DNA of 64,000 nucleotides from Heligmosomoides polygyrus polygyrus. Taxonomy: Eukaryota; Nematoda; Chromadorea; Rhabditida; Heligmosomidae. A program made the translations under genes and the position numbers. Shown here one piece after another: positions 32,516-42,579 of this stretch; the stretch's first letter is position 1, and each line of letters begins with the position of its first letter. The DNA lies in NCBI GenBank assembly GCA_947396885.1, contig OX377201.1, positions 63,524,983-63,588,982 on the forward strand, in the 5' to 3' direction. The notes beneath the pieces were generated by a model. It did no database searches. It saw only the letters and a list, made by a program, of their open reading frames with translations, and was not told where the DNA came from.

Positions 32516-32919
32516 CTCCGGGGCAACAAAAGGAAAGAAAAACGAGGTGAACACAATGGATATGTAATGGGGAAGCTATGGTAATATAATGGCATACAAG
32601 GAGCGAAACACTAGTTTGTAGATACATGACAAAATTAGCAAAAATTGCTGTAGACCATCGTAAAAGGTTATGGAAGGCCCATGGTTGTTCCCATGGCTTC
32701 GCTTCTGCCATTGGTTCGAGTTGATCGTCCATCGTCCTTGTTGTGTGTTCGGCTTAGAGGTGATATGAGTGGTGAATGACGTTGATAGAATTGAGGTGTC
32801 GATTGATGGGCGATACTAGAGATAAAAATTACAGAAAACATAGTTAAGGTGGAAAGCAAAGCACAGTGAGGAGTTGTGCACGGATGCGTACAACTAATCC
32901 TGTGCGAAGATGGAGTCCG
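32516..32919 (-). other. BEL/Pao 3' untranslated region
   Basis: Between the end of the envelope frame and the 3' LTR. No convincing purine tract abuts the LTR on the coding strand (the adjacent bases are pyrimidine-rich), so the plus-strand primer site is lost or elsewhere. Confidence 0.5.
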
Positions 32920-35110
32920 TTATTGGCTTTCGTGCTCCTTCAGGTTACGGAGACTTTTCGTGGACCTCCATATCATTGAAAATACCCGGAGTAGTAAATG
33001 AATGGTTGTCTTACAAAGAGCAAACGCCACTTTTGCCAGTGTAATCAGGATAACTGGACCGAACAAGTACGATATCACTGACAGTACTAATGTTACGGTC
33101 ACAGCTCTAAGAGCCGACTTCCAGTGAGCGCGAGCGATCTCGACCAAGGGATGGAGATCCGGCAATTGTATACTTGCCAATGACTCCATCCAGGTTGGTT
33201 CACGATAACTGTCGTGGTTGAAGTGAAATACCGATTCATACGATAGAGTATGGTATTTTAGGGTACCATTTGGGCTCAGCATGACCTTCTCGCTTCCACA
33301 GTAGGTGAAGCAGTTATGTTTGACCACTGCTGTGTCAAAGCTGAACTTCACCTTGGTTTCTGGGTTTGAGGGTCCACATTCTATGGAGAATGAGTGATGA
33401 ACGCACCGTGATCGTTGTAGGATCTTTCGTTTCACAATGAGATATCGTTACCGCACCTTGAATGCAGCTGTAGCATCCAGCTAGCTGGTCAAGTGACGCA
33501 TAACATTTCTCCTCTTGGGTGAAACTAGTGCTACCCAACAAGAGTTTTGACTGGACCGTGATTATGGTCTCGATGTCTGTCATGAAAGCGACTATGCCAT
33601 CTTCAGTGCTGTGAATTTCCACAGATGGTGTAATTAGCGGCAATTTGTGACCATCATCCATAGCAACTTTCCGAAGCGTGTTGTCAGGACAGTGGCAATG
33701 GTGTTTAGTCCAACCAGTATTGCAGTCACATATTACCTTATTTGCGCAGTTGCGGAAATTATTCACCGCGTCGAGGCGTGTAGGACATTCAACCGGTACG
33801 ACAAACTGGTCCGGAAGAAGGACTGACGTGTTTCTTGACACAGCAAACCTTCTGGTAAGTATTGCCAGTGAAGGTTTTTGTACGGAGACAGCCGTAATGC
33901 TGAAGTTATGGAACGTACTTGTCATATATGGTTCCAGGAGTAGAGTTTCCTCCTTATTTTCTTTCATGAGGGTGCTTTCTAGCTCCACCTGGATATCAGG
34001 TATCCGCTCTCTGCATTCGATAACTTCGAATACAGCCCTTGAAATGGGGATGTGAGCCACCTTATAGAATGTGCAGGCAGGCGAGAGCAGGAAACATCCA
34101 CAGCTAACACCACCGCATGTGTACTGGCATCCGGAATACCCTGGGTACTTTCACGCCCTAGATAATTCAGGAACGGTATCATTTCGTCCGAGTGTGTCAC
34201 ACACATTCCCGGTACAGGATCCTGCCTGTGCGCATCTCACGCCGGTGTACACTTTGTGTTCCATGCTCTTTGTAAAGAATGTGGACACTTTAGCACACTT
34301 GAGGGTGGTTGATCTAACCCTCATTTTGAGCAGTCCCACAGGTCTGTTTTCGTGACGGATTTCAATGCACTGTTCGTTTTGAATCCTGTTGAACAGGAGT
34401 TCTCTACTGAACTCGTAGGTGCAGACACCGCATTGGCTACAAACAATGTCAGCTGCATGTCTTGTAAACCCGTGTTGGCAGCTCTCAACCGGCCCACATG
34501 TGATAATCGCTATGCACAGTGTGATAAGGATACCACCGTCCAGTGGGGAAGGATTCCAGGAATGAAGTCCAATATTTTCCACGTGGTCACCACTGATACA
34601 GTTTATCTGGACAGCTGGTGCAGCCACACTACTCCTGCTCTTGATAAGGTATATGATGATACCAACGAGAGTAAACATGAATAGCGCTAGCAGATACGTG
34701 ATAACGGCTACGCTTGCAATTGCTCCAACCGGCCAACAGTGTGGATTTCCTAGCAATGATATGCTAAGTAACGTGTTGGATCTCGAACAGAAATCGGGAT
34801 TAGCACAGATTGTGACAAATGTGCCCTTTCCATGCTTCAACTTAACGTCAGTTGTGCTGTATAGCGGGGAGATTGGAAGCTTGTAAGTCTTTCCAAGTCC
34901 ATCGCCTTGGAATATTTTGAACTCTTCATTGAAGCATAGTTCAAAAGTGGCATTCCTTCCAGGTATTTTCACTATGCCATTCTCACAACTAGCGTAAGTT
35001 GCGTCTGTCTTAGCTAGCAGAGCAGCAAATGTGATTATCATAAGCATTATATTTGCTTTTGCTCCTTTTATGAAGGAAAGTGGATTTCCCCTTTGCTTTG
35101 ACGTCAATGT
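32920..35110 (-). pseudogene. env: Phlebovirus Gc-like envelope (class II fusion protein) pseudogene
   Basis: The envelope begins in the same open frame as integrase, at about 35,070, with a hydrophobic leader, followed by a short Cys-containing ectodomain, a transmembrane segment around 34,700, a second hydrophobic segment around 34,530, and then a cysteine-rich domain. The spacing of CSQCGVC, a later GVRCAQAGSC and, in the next frame, GCYSCIQGA (near 33,470) follows the Phlebo_G2 family. The chain passes through three frames (35,110-34,151; 34,060-33,335; 33,435-32,920), so this copy cannot make a full protein. A C-terminal membrane anchor lies near 33,080-32,990 with a short basic tail. 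In intact relatives this glycoprotein would mediate membrane fusion. The assignment rests on cysteine pattern and context. Confidence 0.75.
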
Positions 35111-36544
35111 GATGATGTCAAGTGAGTCAGGCACCTGCTCGCATGCCACGAGCTGAGTGGAGCTAGGCTCTTCTAAGCTGTTCTCGAACTCTCTGATAAC
35201 TTCGTATGCCTTGGTTTTTGCCGACCTCGGCGGAAGTGTTCGGATTTGTTCAGATGTGTTCTCACGTGATGGTGATGCTTGTACATCATTGTCCGATGTA
35301 TTTTCACTACATCGAACTTCAAGGGCATATAGCTTGTTTAGAGGTCTCTGCAGGACATGTCCGTTTGGAGTAAGGACTTTAGCTGACCTCACCAGGCCAT
35401 CGTGACTGACGGTTAGATCAACCACTTTCCCATACACCCAGCATCCTTGGGGCAACAGCTCTTGTTCTATAAGGACGATTTCACCCTTTTCTGGGATCGA
35501 CCTTGATATGTGCCTACGCTGTTTTAGATAAAGCTTTTGCCGTTCTCTAAGCAAGGTGAGGTACTCGCAACTCCATTCTGCCCAAAATTTGTTGGCAATC
35601 TGTTCAGAGTAGCTTAGCGCTTCCAAGGCTTGCTGCCTTGTTTTTATGTACTCCGTCTCATATAATGGGTCATCCGGGTCATTCAATGTTTTAGAATCTT
35701 GTACGGCAAATTTTACGTTTCCTTGAAGGATATCGACCGGTCTTAATGGGATCTCCATTAAATCGGTAGTGCTTATCTTTGTAAGTGGTCGTGTATTGAT
35801 AGTTGCTTCGATAGTAGCAACGACCGTGCACATTTGGCCGAAATTTAGTTTCTTTCGACCGATTGATTTGCGCATGCACCGTTTTACGGAACCGACCAGT
35901 CTTTCCCAGACACCGCCCATCCATGGACTAGCGGGAGGATTGAAAACCCACTGTATACCGTTATCGGCAATATAGCTCATTACGGAATGCCCTGAGCTGT
36001 TGGAACTTGATAGTTCTTCGATTATCTTTGAGCCTAATCGAAAATTGGTTCCACAATCAGAACGAATTAAGTGAGGAACACCTCTTCTAGAAATAAACCG
36101 CACGAAGCAGTTCAGAAAGGCTCCAGCGGACATGTCTTCCACTACTTCTAGGTGAAACGCTCTGGTCGTTAAGCATGTGTACAGACAGATTCGTCAGATT
36201 TCGCTTTCGTCCGAACTTGATGTGAACGGACCGATAAAGTCACATCTCACATTTCGGAATGGTTTTGTTATCACCACCCTATCTGCCGGTAGCGATGGCA
36301 TAGCGGGGGGACCAAATGGTAGTCCTTGCCATCTTTTACAGACCATGCAATTTCTTAGGTAGGTCTTGAAGGATCCAGACGCACGAGGGATCCAGTACTT
36401 TTGCCTGGCCAGTGATAAGGTCTGATCTTTGCCACAGTGAAAGTTATCATTGTGAATGGCTGTTAATACGAGCCTTGTTGCATCTCCTCTGTTTGGGAGA
36501 TAGATTGGGGACTTCGAGTCCGCTGGAATGCATGCGTGCTGCAT
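35110..36544 (-). pseudogene. pol: BEL/Pao integrase (zinc-binding, catalytic core, DUF5641)
   Basis: The H2C2 zinc-binding part is at about 36,470-36,330 (HNDNFHCGKDQT, then NCMVCKRW). The catalytic core follows: first Asp in CDFIGPF (about 36,230), second in SDCGTNF (about 36,060), catalytic Glu in GGVWERLVG (about 35,910). Then TINTRPLT and the DUF5641 C-terminal domain (RPVDILQGNVKF, then GEIVLIEQ). All DDE residues are present, but an in-frame TGA at 36,191-36,193 separates the first Asp from the rest. The frame continues without a stop into the envelope. The enzyme would insert element cDNA into chromosomes. Confidence 0.85.
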
Positions 36545-36558
36545 TCGCGATATATGCC

Positions 36559-38390
36559 TTATAACGCATTTATAACGTATTTGTCGCGGACAATTTGCAT
36601 ATTGCGGAACCTGTTGTTGAGTTCCTTCTCATTAATGTTCCTGTGAACATCAGCATGGAGCAGTGTTGCATCAAAATTCATGTCATTAGCGTCAATTTCA
36701 GTTTGGAGCCCAAACTTTGCGATCACCCCGATTAGGAGTGGCGATTGCCTTTTCTCATTCACTTTCGAAATGAGGTGGTGAAGGAAATTCCCAACACGTG
36801 CTATTGAGCGTAGGGCTGTAGACAACCGGGAGAACCGTGAAAGGTCAAAGACATGCTCAACTGTGTGAGTACTGCTAGCGTGTGGAAGGCTAATTATTAC
36901 TGGTCTGTCGCATTCCTCATCACTTCCGCGAGATTGAATCACGTCTATGGGTTTCAAAAGTTTGGACTTGAGTTCACCTTCTAACCAACGTGGGCCTTGG
37001 AGCCAGCTGTGGTCGAAAATTTGTTCATTTGACGATCCTCTTGTGCCAGCATCAGCTGGATTGTATGCCGTGGGTACGTGGTAAAATTGTACCCTCACGT
37101 TGTTTGTCTCAAGTTGCCCCTTTAGCTTGCGTATTCGCATACACTGATTGGCAACGAACGCAGGAAGCATTCGTGAGGACTTTATCCAACACAGTGCTAC
37201 TTCACTGTCTGTGACTACGTTAACTGTAGCTATTTTGGTGTTGACAGTTTTCTCAATGCTGACGGCTAATCTCATTGCTATCAGGATACCAAGAAGTTCC
37301 AAACGAGGAATTGTTTGCTTGTTCTTTTTTGGAGTCAGTCGACTCTTCCCGCACATGATTTGTGATACGGTATCACATTCTTGTGATTGGATGAAGGCGC
37401 ACGCTGATAACGCCACTTTACCAAAGGCGAGCGGTTCTGCTGTTGGTAAGAATGGTGATAACAGTCGCGGTACACTTAATACAGTGTTGTTGACTTCACT
37501 GCATTGCCTATTCCATTTATCACGCAATTCGTGAGGAACTCGGCTGCTCCAGTCAAGATTAGATGAGAGGATCTCTCTCATTGTTGACTTCAAATGGATG
37601 AAAAGCGGGCTGATAATTCCCAACGGATCATAAATGGAGTTCAGCTGGCTGACTATATCACGCTTCGTAGGATCTTGTTTTAATGGAAACGTTGCCTTCA
37701 CAATGAACCGGTCGGTTATGGTATCATAGTCCACACCAAGATATGTTATCGACTCAGAAGGTAACCGATCATAGGAGGGGATCCTTGCATTAACGAGCTC
37801 AGAGTTCGAAACGTACTCTCTGAGATTCATTCCTATCCGAGCGAATAATGCTTTGGATAGTTCGTACTTCTGCAAAGTTTCCTCTACAGTGTTTGCAACT
37901 AACAAAATATTGTCAACGTAGAGATTTGAAGCTATCTCTGTTGCTAAGCTGCATTTTTGTGACTGCAAGTACGCAAAGATCGCCATGTTCAATATGTTTG
38001 GCGAAGCTGTGACTCCAAAAGGTAGTCTAGTGAAACGGTATTCCACTATGTTGCCCTGAGTAAGAGGTAGGCTGGGCTGTTTTACCCAAAGGAATCGACA
38101 CAGATCTTTGTGATGAGCAGGTATGCGAATTTGTGTAAACGCTGCTTCTATTCACAGCACAGCAGCACAAATTTGCTTAAACGACTTGCGATCAATATGT
38201 CGTGGATTTTGTTGACAAACGACTCGCCTTTATAAATAACGTCGTTAAGAGACTGCTCTCCTCTCTTTTTTGACGATGCGTCAAACACAATCCGTAGGGG
38301 GGTTTTCTTTGTTTCTCGCCAAATGCTTGAATGCGGCATGTAGTATTTGCCAACAGCGTTCGTGTCAAGTTCGTATGTCCTTTCGATCAC
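36559..38390 (-). pseudogene. pol: BEL/Pao reverse transcriptase and RNase H
   Basis: The N-terminal part (38,390-38,148) has LRIVFDASSKK, the Pao-type RT entry. It ends in a stop and frame change exactly where the first catalytic Asp is expected, and EAAFTQI resumes in another frame. The second frame (38,046-36,559) contains RLPFGVTASPNILN and the catalytic box LYVDNILL, i.e. YVDN and not YVDD, a variant I believe recurs in nematode Pao elements. RNase H follows: IPRLELLGIL, TDSEVALCWI and TAYNPADAGTRG carry the expected Glu and Asp residues. The frame ends at 36,559 and shifts before integrase. Confidence 0.87.
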
Positions 38391-38410
38391 ACCTTGGCTT
38401 TCGTAATCAC

Positions 38411-39506
38411 TCAGTATCTTAGAGTACCACTGTTGCTGTGCAGTGTTTGCTTGAAGCTGTTTCTGCAGCGCGGCAAGCCTTTTAACTGCGACCAGCAGTT
38501 GTCGCTCGGGTCACTTACGCTGTCCTTTAGTGGGAATGGCGCCGTGATATACCCATTAGCAAAGGTAATCAATGAGGAGTACTCCTCAAAATACTTGAAA
38601 GCGCTATCGTCTTTCGTATTCTCCATTGGTTCGGTACCTAGGCTTTCTAGTTCAAACATTCTTTGGTTGTTATCACTATCCGAAATCTCCAATACAGATG
38701 TCATTGAATGCGACATGGCTGTGGAATCGGTTGTGTCCATGATAGCGCGACCATAGATGGTTGGACCGAATACTGTTTTTGCAATATGCAGACCTGATGG
38801 AGTTCGTGTATCGGTCGTATTCGAAACTACTAGATCATAGTAGCGGTCTAGTCCAACAAGGATATGTGGCAGTTGGCGTTCTCCATGGACCTTTGAGTTC
38901 GCTATGAAGATCCCTTCATTTTGTAGAAATTCTTGATCAATTTCTGCTAACTTAACCGAAGGAAATCCTCCTGTTATGATTGGCTTAGTTTGAATAGCCA
39001 GGTTGATCTCTTTGCCGTGAGCGATACATACTTTCAGAGATACTATGTGGCTTTCAAACTTCTCCGTATAACCGCCGATTCTTGACATAATGCAGGTTTC
39101 CGTAGTGGTTTTCGGAAGGCCAAGTCTTTCTGCTAGAGACTTGTATCACTGTCTTCTGAGCTCCAGTGTCTAAGGAAAACAGTACTTTTTCAAGACTGCT
39201 GTCTTTATTATTCCACACGTTTCCTTCAGCTGTCATGAGAACTAGCTGTTCATTTCTGTTTGACAGATCAGGAAATGTAACCTCATTTCCAGTGTTCTGA
39301 TTGGAATAGAGCGGTTGGTTTCCGCTCGAATGATTACGACGTGAGTCGATACCAGCGTTAGTGCGCTCTCTATTTGGTATCTGGGGCCTTTGAGCTGCCC
39401 TGTTATTGATATTACCGTTATGGTTATCATTTCTCGGCCACCGATTTGTTTGCGGTGGGTTTAATATTCCAGGGATCTGCCTGGACCGGTCTTGTGCCGT
39501 GCACAC
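38411..39506 (-). pseudogene. BEL/Pao aspartic protease region (DUF1758/peptidase A17)
   Basis: Active-site FSLDTGAQKTVI at about 39,180-39,145, then a frame change near 39,080 into a long frame with LPHILVGLDRYYDLV and FGPTIYGRAI, both standard for the Pao-type protease/linker region. The protease would process Gag-Pol. The frame break lies between the active-site loop and the remainder of the fold. Confidence 0.8.
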
Positions 39507-39590
39507 TGAGGGATGATGTGTGCTGCCGTACGTTGTGCAGTTGGACTTTTGACAGTGACTGCTGGAATGATTTGTTTGGAAACATTTTCA

Positions 39591-40843
39591 TCAAGCCCTT
39601 TTTTCCTTCAGGACTGCCCGACGCTGTTGGCGGTCGGTCATGGTTCCGCACACCATAGAATTGTGGTTTGTCTTACCACAAAATATGCAGAGGACTGATT
39701 GACAGTGGCGCTGAGCCCTGTTGTCACGCTCTTTGTACGAGTAGGTGGAACCTAGTCGTTGTTCCACATAAGCCTTGGCGCAGATTTTGAGGGTTTCTTT
39801 TTCTAGCGCATCCAGGAGTTCCTCGATTTTGAGGGTATCGGTGCTTTGATTTTTAACGAGGATGTCTCGCACAATTTCGTATGGAAACTTCTGTAGTATA
39901 GTTTCACTCCACATGGGATCGCACGTGTCCCGAATGTCGTACCCAGCTGACCATTTGGTTGACTAGGGTTTTTATTGTGTCAAAGCATTCTTGACAACTA
40001 TGTCCTTGCTTTGACGCAGGTCGCAAATCGAATAGTTTCTGCACTATCGTTGATCTATTTGTTGGTTTGTTGCCAAACCTTTTGGCTACGGTATCCACCA
40101 TCCACTGATAATTATCGGGTATGGGTTTTATACCTCTAATCACCTTCTCTGCTGGACCTTCGAGGCTTTCTTTGAGTCGGGCGATTTTTTTCAATAGTGG
40201 AGATCTCACTATTGTCGTGTACTAGCGTTTCAAATACCGCCCAGTACTCGGGAAACTCTTCTGGGTTTCCATTAAACTCCGGTAGTTTTACTGATGGTAC
40301 CCTCACTGATCGTGAGCCCCTTGTCAGTTGTGTGGCACTACTGCCTTGATCATTGATGAAGTTGGAATCTCCATCATTGAGCTGGGATGCACCTGGATGT
40401 GATGCTGGTATTCTCAGCCTTAGCTGTACTTTTGCAGTTCACTTTTGGCATATGCTATCCGCGATTCAATGTTGCAAGCAAATGATGTCGCTTCTTTCAA
40501 CACTTCCGAATATTGAGATTTTTTTATCGAACTCTTCTATGTCTGCCAGCATTTCTTTTTGCTCAGATTTTGATTTCGTGGAGTGATAAAATTCCTCCAT
40601 GTTGTCAATTTTGCTTTGCATAGTTTCGCTCGCCAATTTTACTTGACTTAGATATGAACTAAGAAGCACTGAATTAGCTGTGCTTTCTTCTTGACGTTTC
40701 TTATCGTCATCGGGGTATACGATCTTCTGTGTGTATGCTTTATACTTATCGAAAAGCCCTTTAACGGCTTCTGCGCTAGCCAATATCGCTTTCTTGTGGA
40801 AGAAGAGCGACATTTCCTCGGCTATTTTGTTTTGTTTGAACAA
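39591..40843 (-). pseudogene. gag: BEL/Pao gag (DUF1759 region and zinc knuckle)
   Basis: The N-terminal helical segment (40,843-40,466) is rich in Lys/Glu, followed by a DUF1759-like core (40,209-39,904; for example KRFGNKPT) and a CCHC zinc knuckle CIFCGKTNHNSMVC near 39,670. The frame changes at least twice, at about 40,460-40,210 and near 39,905. Gag would package the element RNA. The first ATG at 40,843 lies about 300 bases after the 5' LTR. Confidence 0.75.
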
Positions 40844-40853
40844 AACCGGATAG

Positions 40854-41062
40854 TTTAGGGCTGTTAGAGACCCAAGGTTTCGTTAACCGAACCTCTTGTG
40901 CAGGTGCGGTAGAGCAAGGCACGATATTTAGGGCTGAATTAGCTCCAAGGACTGGCTAGGCCAACCTCTTGCGCAGCTGCTGTTGGGTAGGGTACGGAAT
41001 TTAGGGCTTATTAGCACCAAGGTATGGAAAAATCCCAACCTCTTCTCGCACAAGTGCAAGGT
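40854..41062 (-). repeat. Leader tandem repeats of the BEL/Pao element
   Basis: Three degenerate units of about 75 bp between gag and the primer site, each with TTAGGGCT, CCAAGG and AACCTCTTG(T/C)GCAG in order. They lie in the 5' leader of the genomic RNA, where packaging or dimerisation elements usually are. Confidence 0.6.
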
Positions 41063-41127
41063 GTGAAGCAAACTAGTTGCTTCGAAAAGAACAAGTTAGA
41101 CTAGGCTAACTTCTTGGCTAGATTTAG

Positions 41128-41138
41128 CCGATGCACCA
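41128..41138 (-). other. Primer-binding site for tRNA-Gly
   Basis: The plus strand here reads CCGATGCACCA, which is the 3' end of tRNA-Gly(GCC) (acceptor strand CCGATGC, discriminator A, CCA). The minus strand therefore presents TGGTGCATCGG, four bases past the 5' LTR end. Eleven bases match. Confidence 0.75.
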
Positions 41139-41142
41139 GAAA

Positions 41143-41456
41143 TGTCCTGGTTAGGAGCGTATGGTGGCGCTCTGACGTGCAATAGGAGTATTCTGGCTCC
41201 TTATGCGTACCTCTGTGAGTATGATGGTTCCACAAGAAGGTTTATTACAGAACCGTAGTGGTCAGTGGTAGAATATGTTGATATATGTCACCAATCCTAC
41301 AGACACAGGCGTGGCCTCTTTTTATCAGGCGAGGTCACGCCAAACAAACATTTATGACAGACTTCTCGTCATGGAGTGTCAGATAAGCACCCATGGAGAA
41401 GAGATAAGTACCTCTGGACTAGGATGAAGAGAGGGGGCTGGCGGAATGCCAGAACG
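41143..41456 (-). repeat. BEL/Pao 5' LTR
   Basis: 314 bp, direct repeat of 32,193-32,515 with a 9-bp deletion near the inner end and a changed terminal base (G for A at 41,456). Few differences over about 310 bp suggest a moderately young insertion. Confidence 0.9.
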
Positions 41457-41461
41457 GACAC

Positions 41462-42125
41462 TTTGTATTTTCTGCTGATTTTTGAGAGGACCCTTGGCTA
41501 CATGGGGAATGGGCCTTCCAAACCTGACATGAATAAAGCAATTGCAAGAGCATATGATGGCACCGATCCACAATCCGAGAATGGCTGCCCATTCAATCTC
41601 ATGTCATCTAGCATGTGTCCCACGTGATCAAAGAAGGGCAACCGAACATTGTACAAATCCAGTTGTACCCCACTGCCCGTCGAAAGTGTACAACTAGATA
41701 CACGAATGATAATGAGCAAGTAGCTACTGCAGTCCCGGCAGGTCAGCGAGTATAGGTCACCGCCACATCCCAACGTACACGGCGGCACTTTGGTCTTGAA
41801 ACTCCTCTGGTGAACAGACCAATTAAAAATGTTACATATAGAGAGATTTTTTATTAAATATAGGTGTGCAGAGATATCTTTCAAGAAGGTGATCACGATG
41901 GTTCGCCGTGACATGAGTGTGCGCTCATTTGAGTATGCGACTGTCAAGGGTAAATCTGAAGCGGAGCTATTGAACTTTCGCGACCCTTAGCCATTGGTCG
42001 AGGTCGAGAAGGGGCAGAAAAAATTTTTCGTCCAAACTTTGCTCATGGGGTTATCTGGGCTGCTGATCAAGAATATGATATCCTTTTTCGAAATTTCGGC
42101 AAATTACTGTAGTTTTGCACGTGTG
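41462..42125. other. Flank of BEL/Pao; uncertain minus-strand frame
   Basis: A minus-strand frame (41,947-41,498, 149 codons) is Cys-containing (CTLGCGGDLYSLTCRDC) and looks protein-like, but I recognise no family and see no splice context. From about 42,040 a stretch (GGGGTTATCTGGGCTGCTGA) resembles the repeated 117-bp unit of foldback 1. Confidence 0.25.
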
Positions 42126-42129
42126 CAAG

Positions 42130-42400
42130 TAACCCCGTGGTAAACTTTGAGGTTCCCTAGCTTCTTGGGTTTAAGGACTTTGCAAAAATGGGACATCCCT
42201 TCCTACTATTTGAAGGATGGAGATTCTCACAGTGGTATTCGTTTTTGCAGTTCAGACATACGCCTGAGAGACTTCCCTGGTCAGATAACGCGGCTTAACA
42301 AGCGATGTGGTGAGCAATAAGCCGCGTTATCTGAGTTTTCCGCTGTGAATTCTCTGCTAAAGTTATGTAAGTCGTTGATGAATACGGCCCCAGTACGGAA
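42130..42400 (-). repeat. Dispersed repeat, reversed copy of 31,541-31,700
   Basis: Complement of the 31.5-kb repeat through CGTTTTTGC, CCTTCCTACT and CATCCCTTCC. It is interrupted by a 51-bp palindromic insertion at 42,281-42,331. Confidence 0.7.
42281..42331. mobile_element. 51-bp palindromic insertion
   Basis: TCAGATAACGCGGCTTA and its perfect complement bracket an 18-base loop. The paralogous repeat at 31,600 reads straight through (AACTCACCAGGG), so the palindrome was gained here. No clear target duplication. It could be an extremely reduced TIR element. Confidence 0.55.
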
Positions 42401-42485
42401 AGCAGTGCCGTGCGGTTCACGGCACAGTGGGTTGCAGTGCGGTTTCGTGGTAGGGGTGTGGGAGGTTCCGTTCGCGCGCATTTCT

Positions 42486-42540
42486 GCGTTTTTGCATTTG
42501 CATTCTCCGGTTGAGATTTGAAGGTTCCGACTTCCACACA
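42486..42540 (+). repeat. SINE tail remnant
   Basis: TGCGTTTTTGCATTTGCATT then GGTTGAGATTTGAAGG match the tail of the SINE-like repeat at 18,528-18,575. Confidence 0.55.
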
Positions 42541-42579
42541 ACTTCAGAGTTTAGTTAATTCTGCTTTAAGGGTGCTAAT

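Larger units (their letters stand above)
32193..41456 (-). mobile_element. BEL/Pao retrovirus-like element with envelope gene
   Basis: LTRs at both ends (TGTCCTGG...GCCAGAAC[A/G]), a 5-bp target duplication GACAC (32,188-32,192; 41,457-41,461), a primer site for tRNA-Gly, then gag, DUF1758-type protease, reverse transcriptase, RNase H, integrase and a phlebovirus Gc-like envelope in that order on the minus strand. The domain order (protease before RT, integrase last, then env) with the Pao-type protease and DUF1759 gag defines the BEL/Pao superfamily. Nematode members with phlebovirus-like env are known from C. elegans Cer7. Several frame changes and stops make this copy defective, although damage is light. 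Confidence 0.92.
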
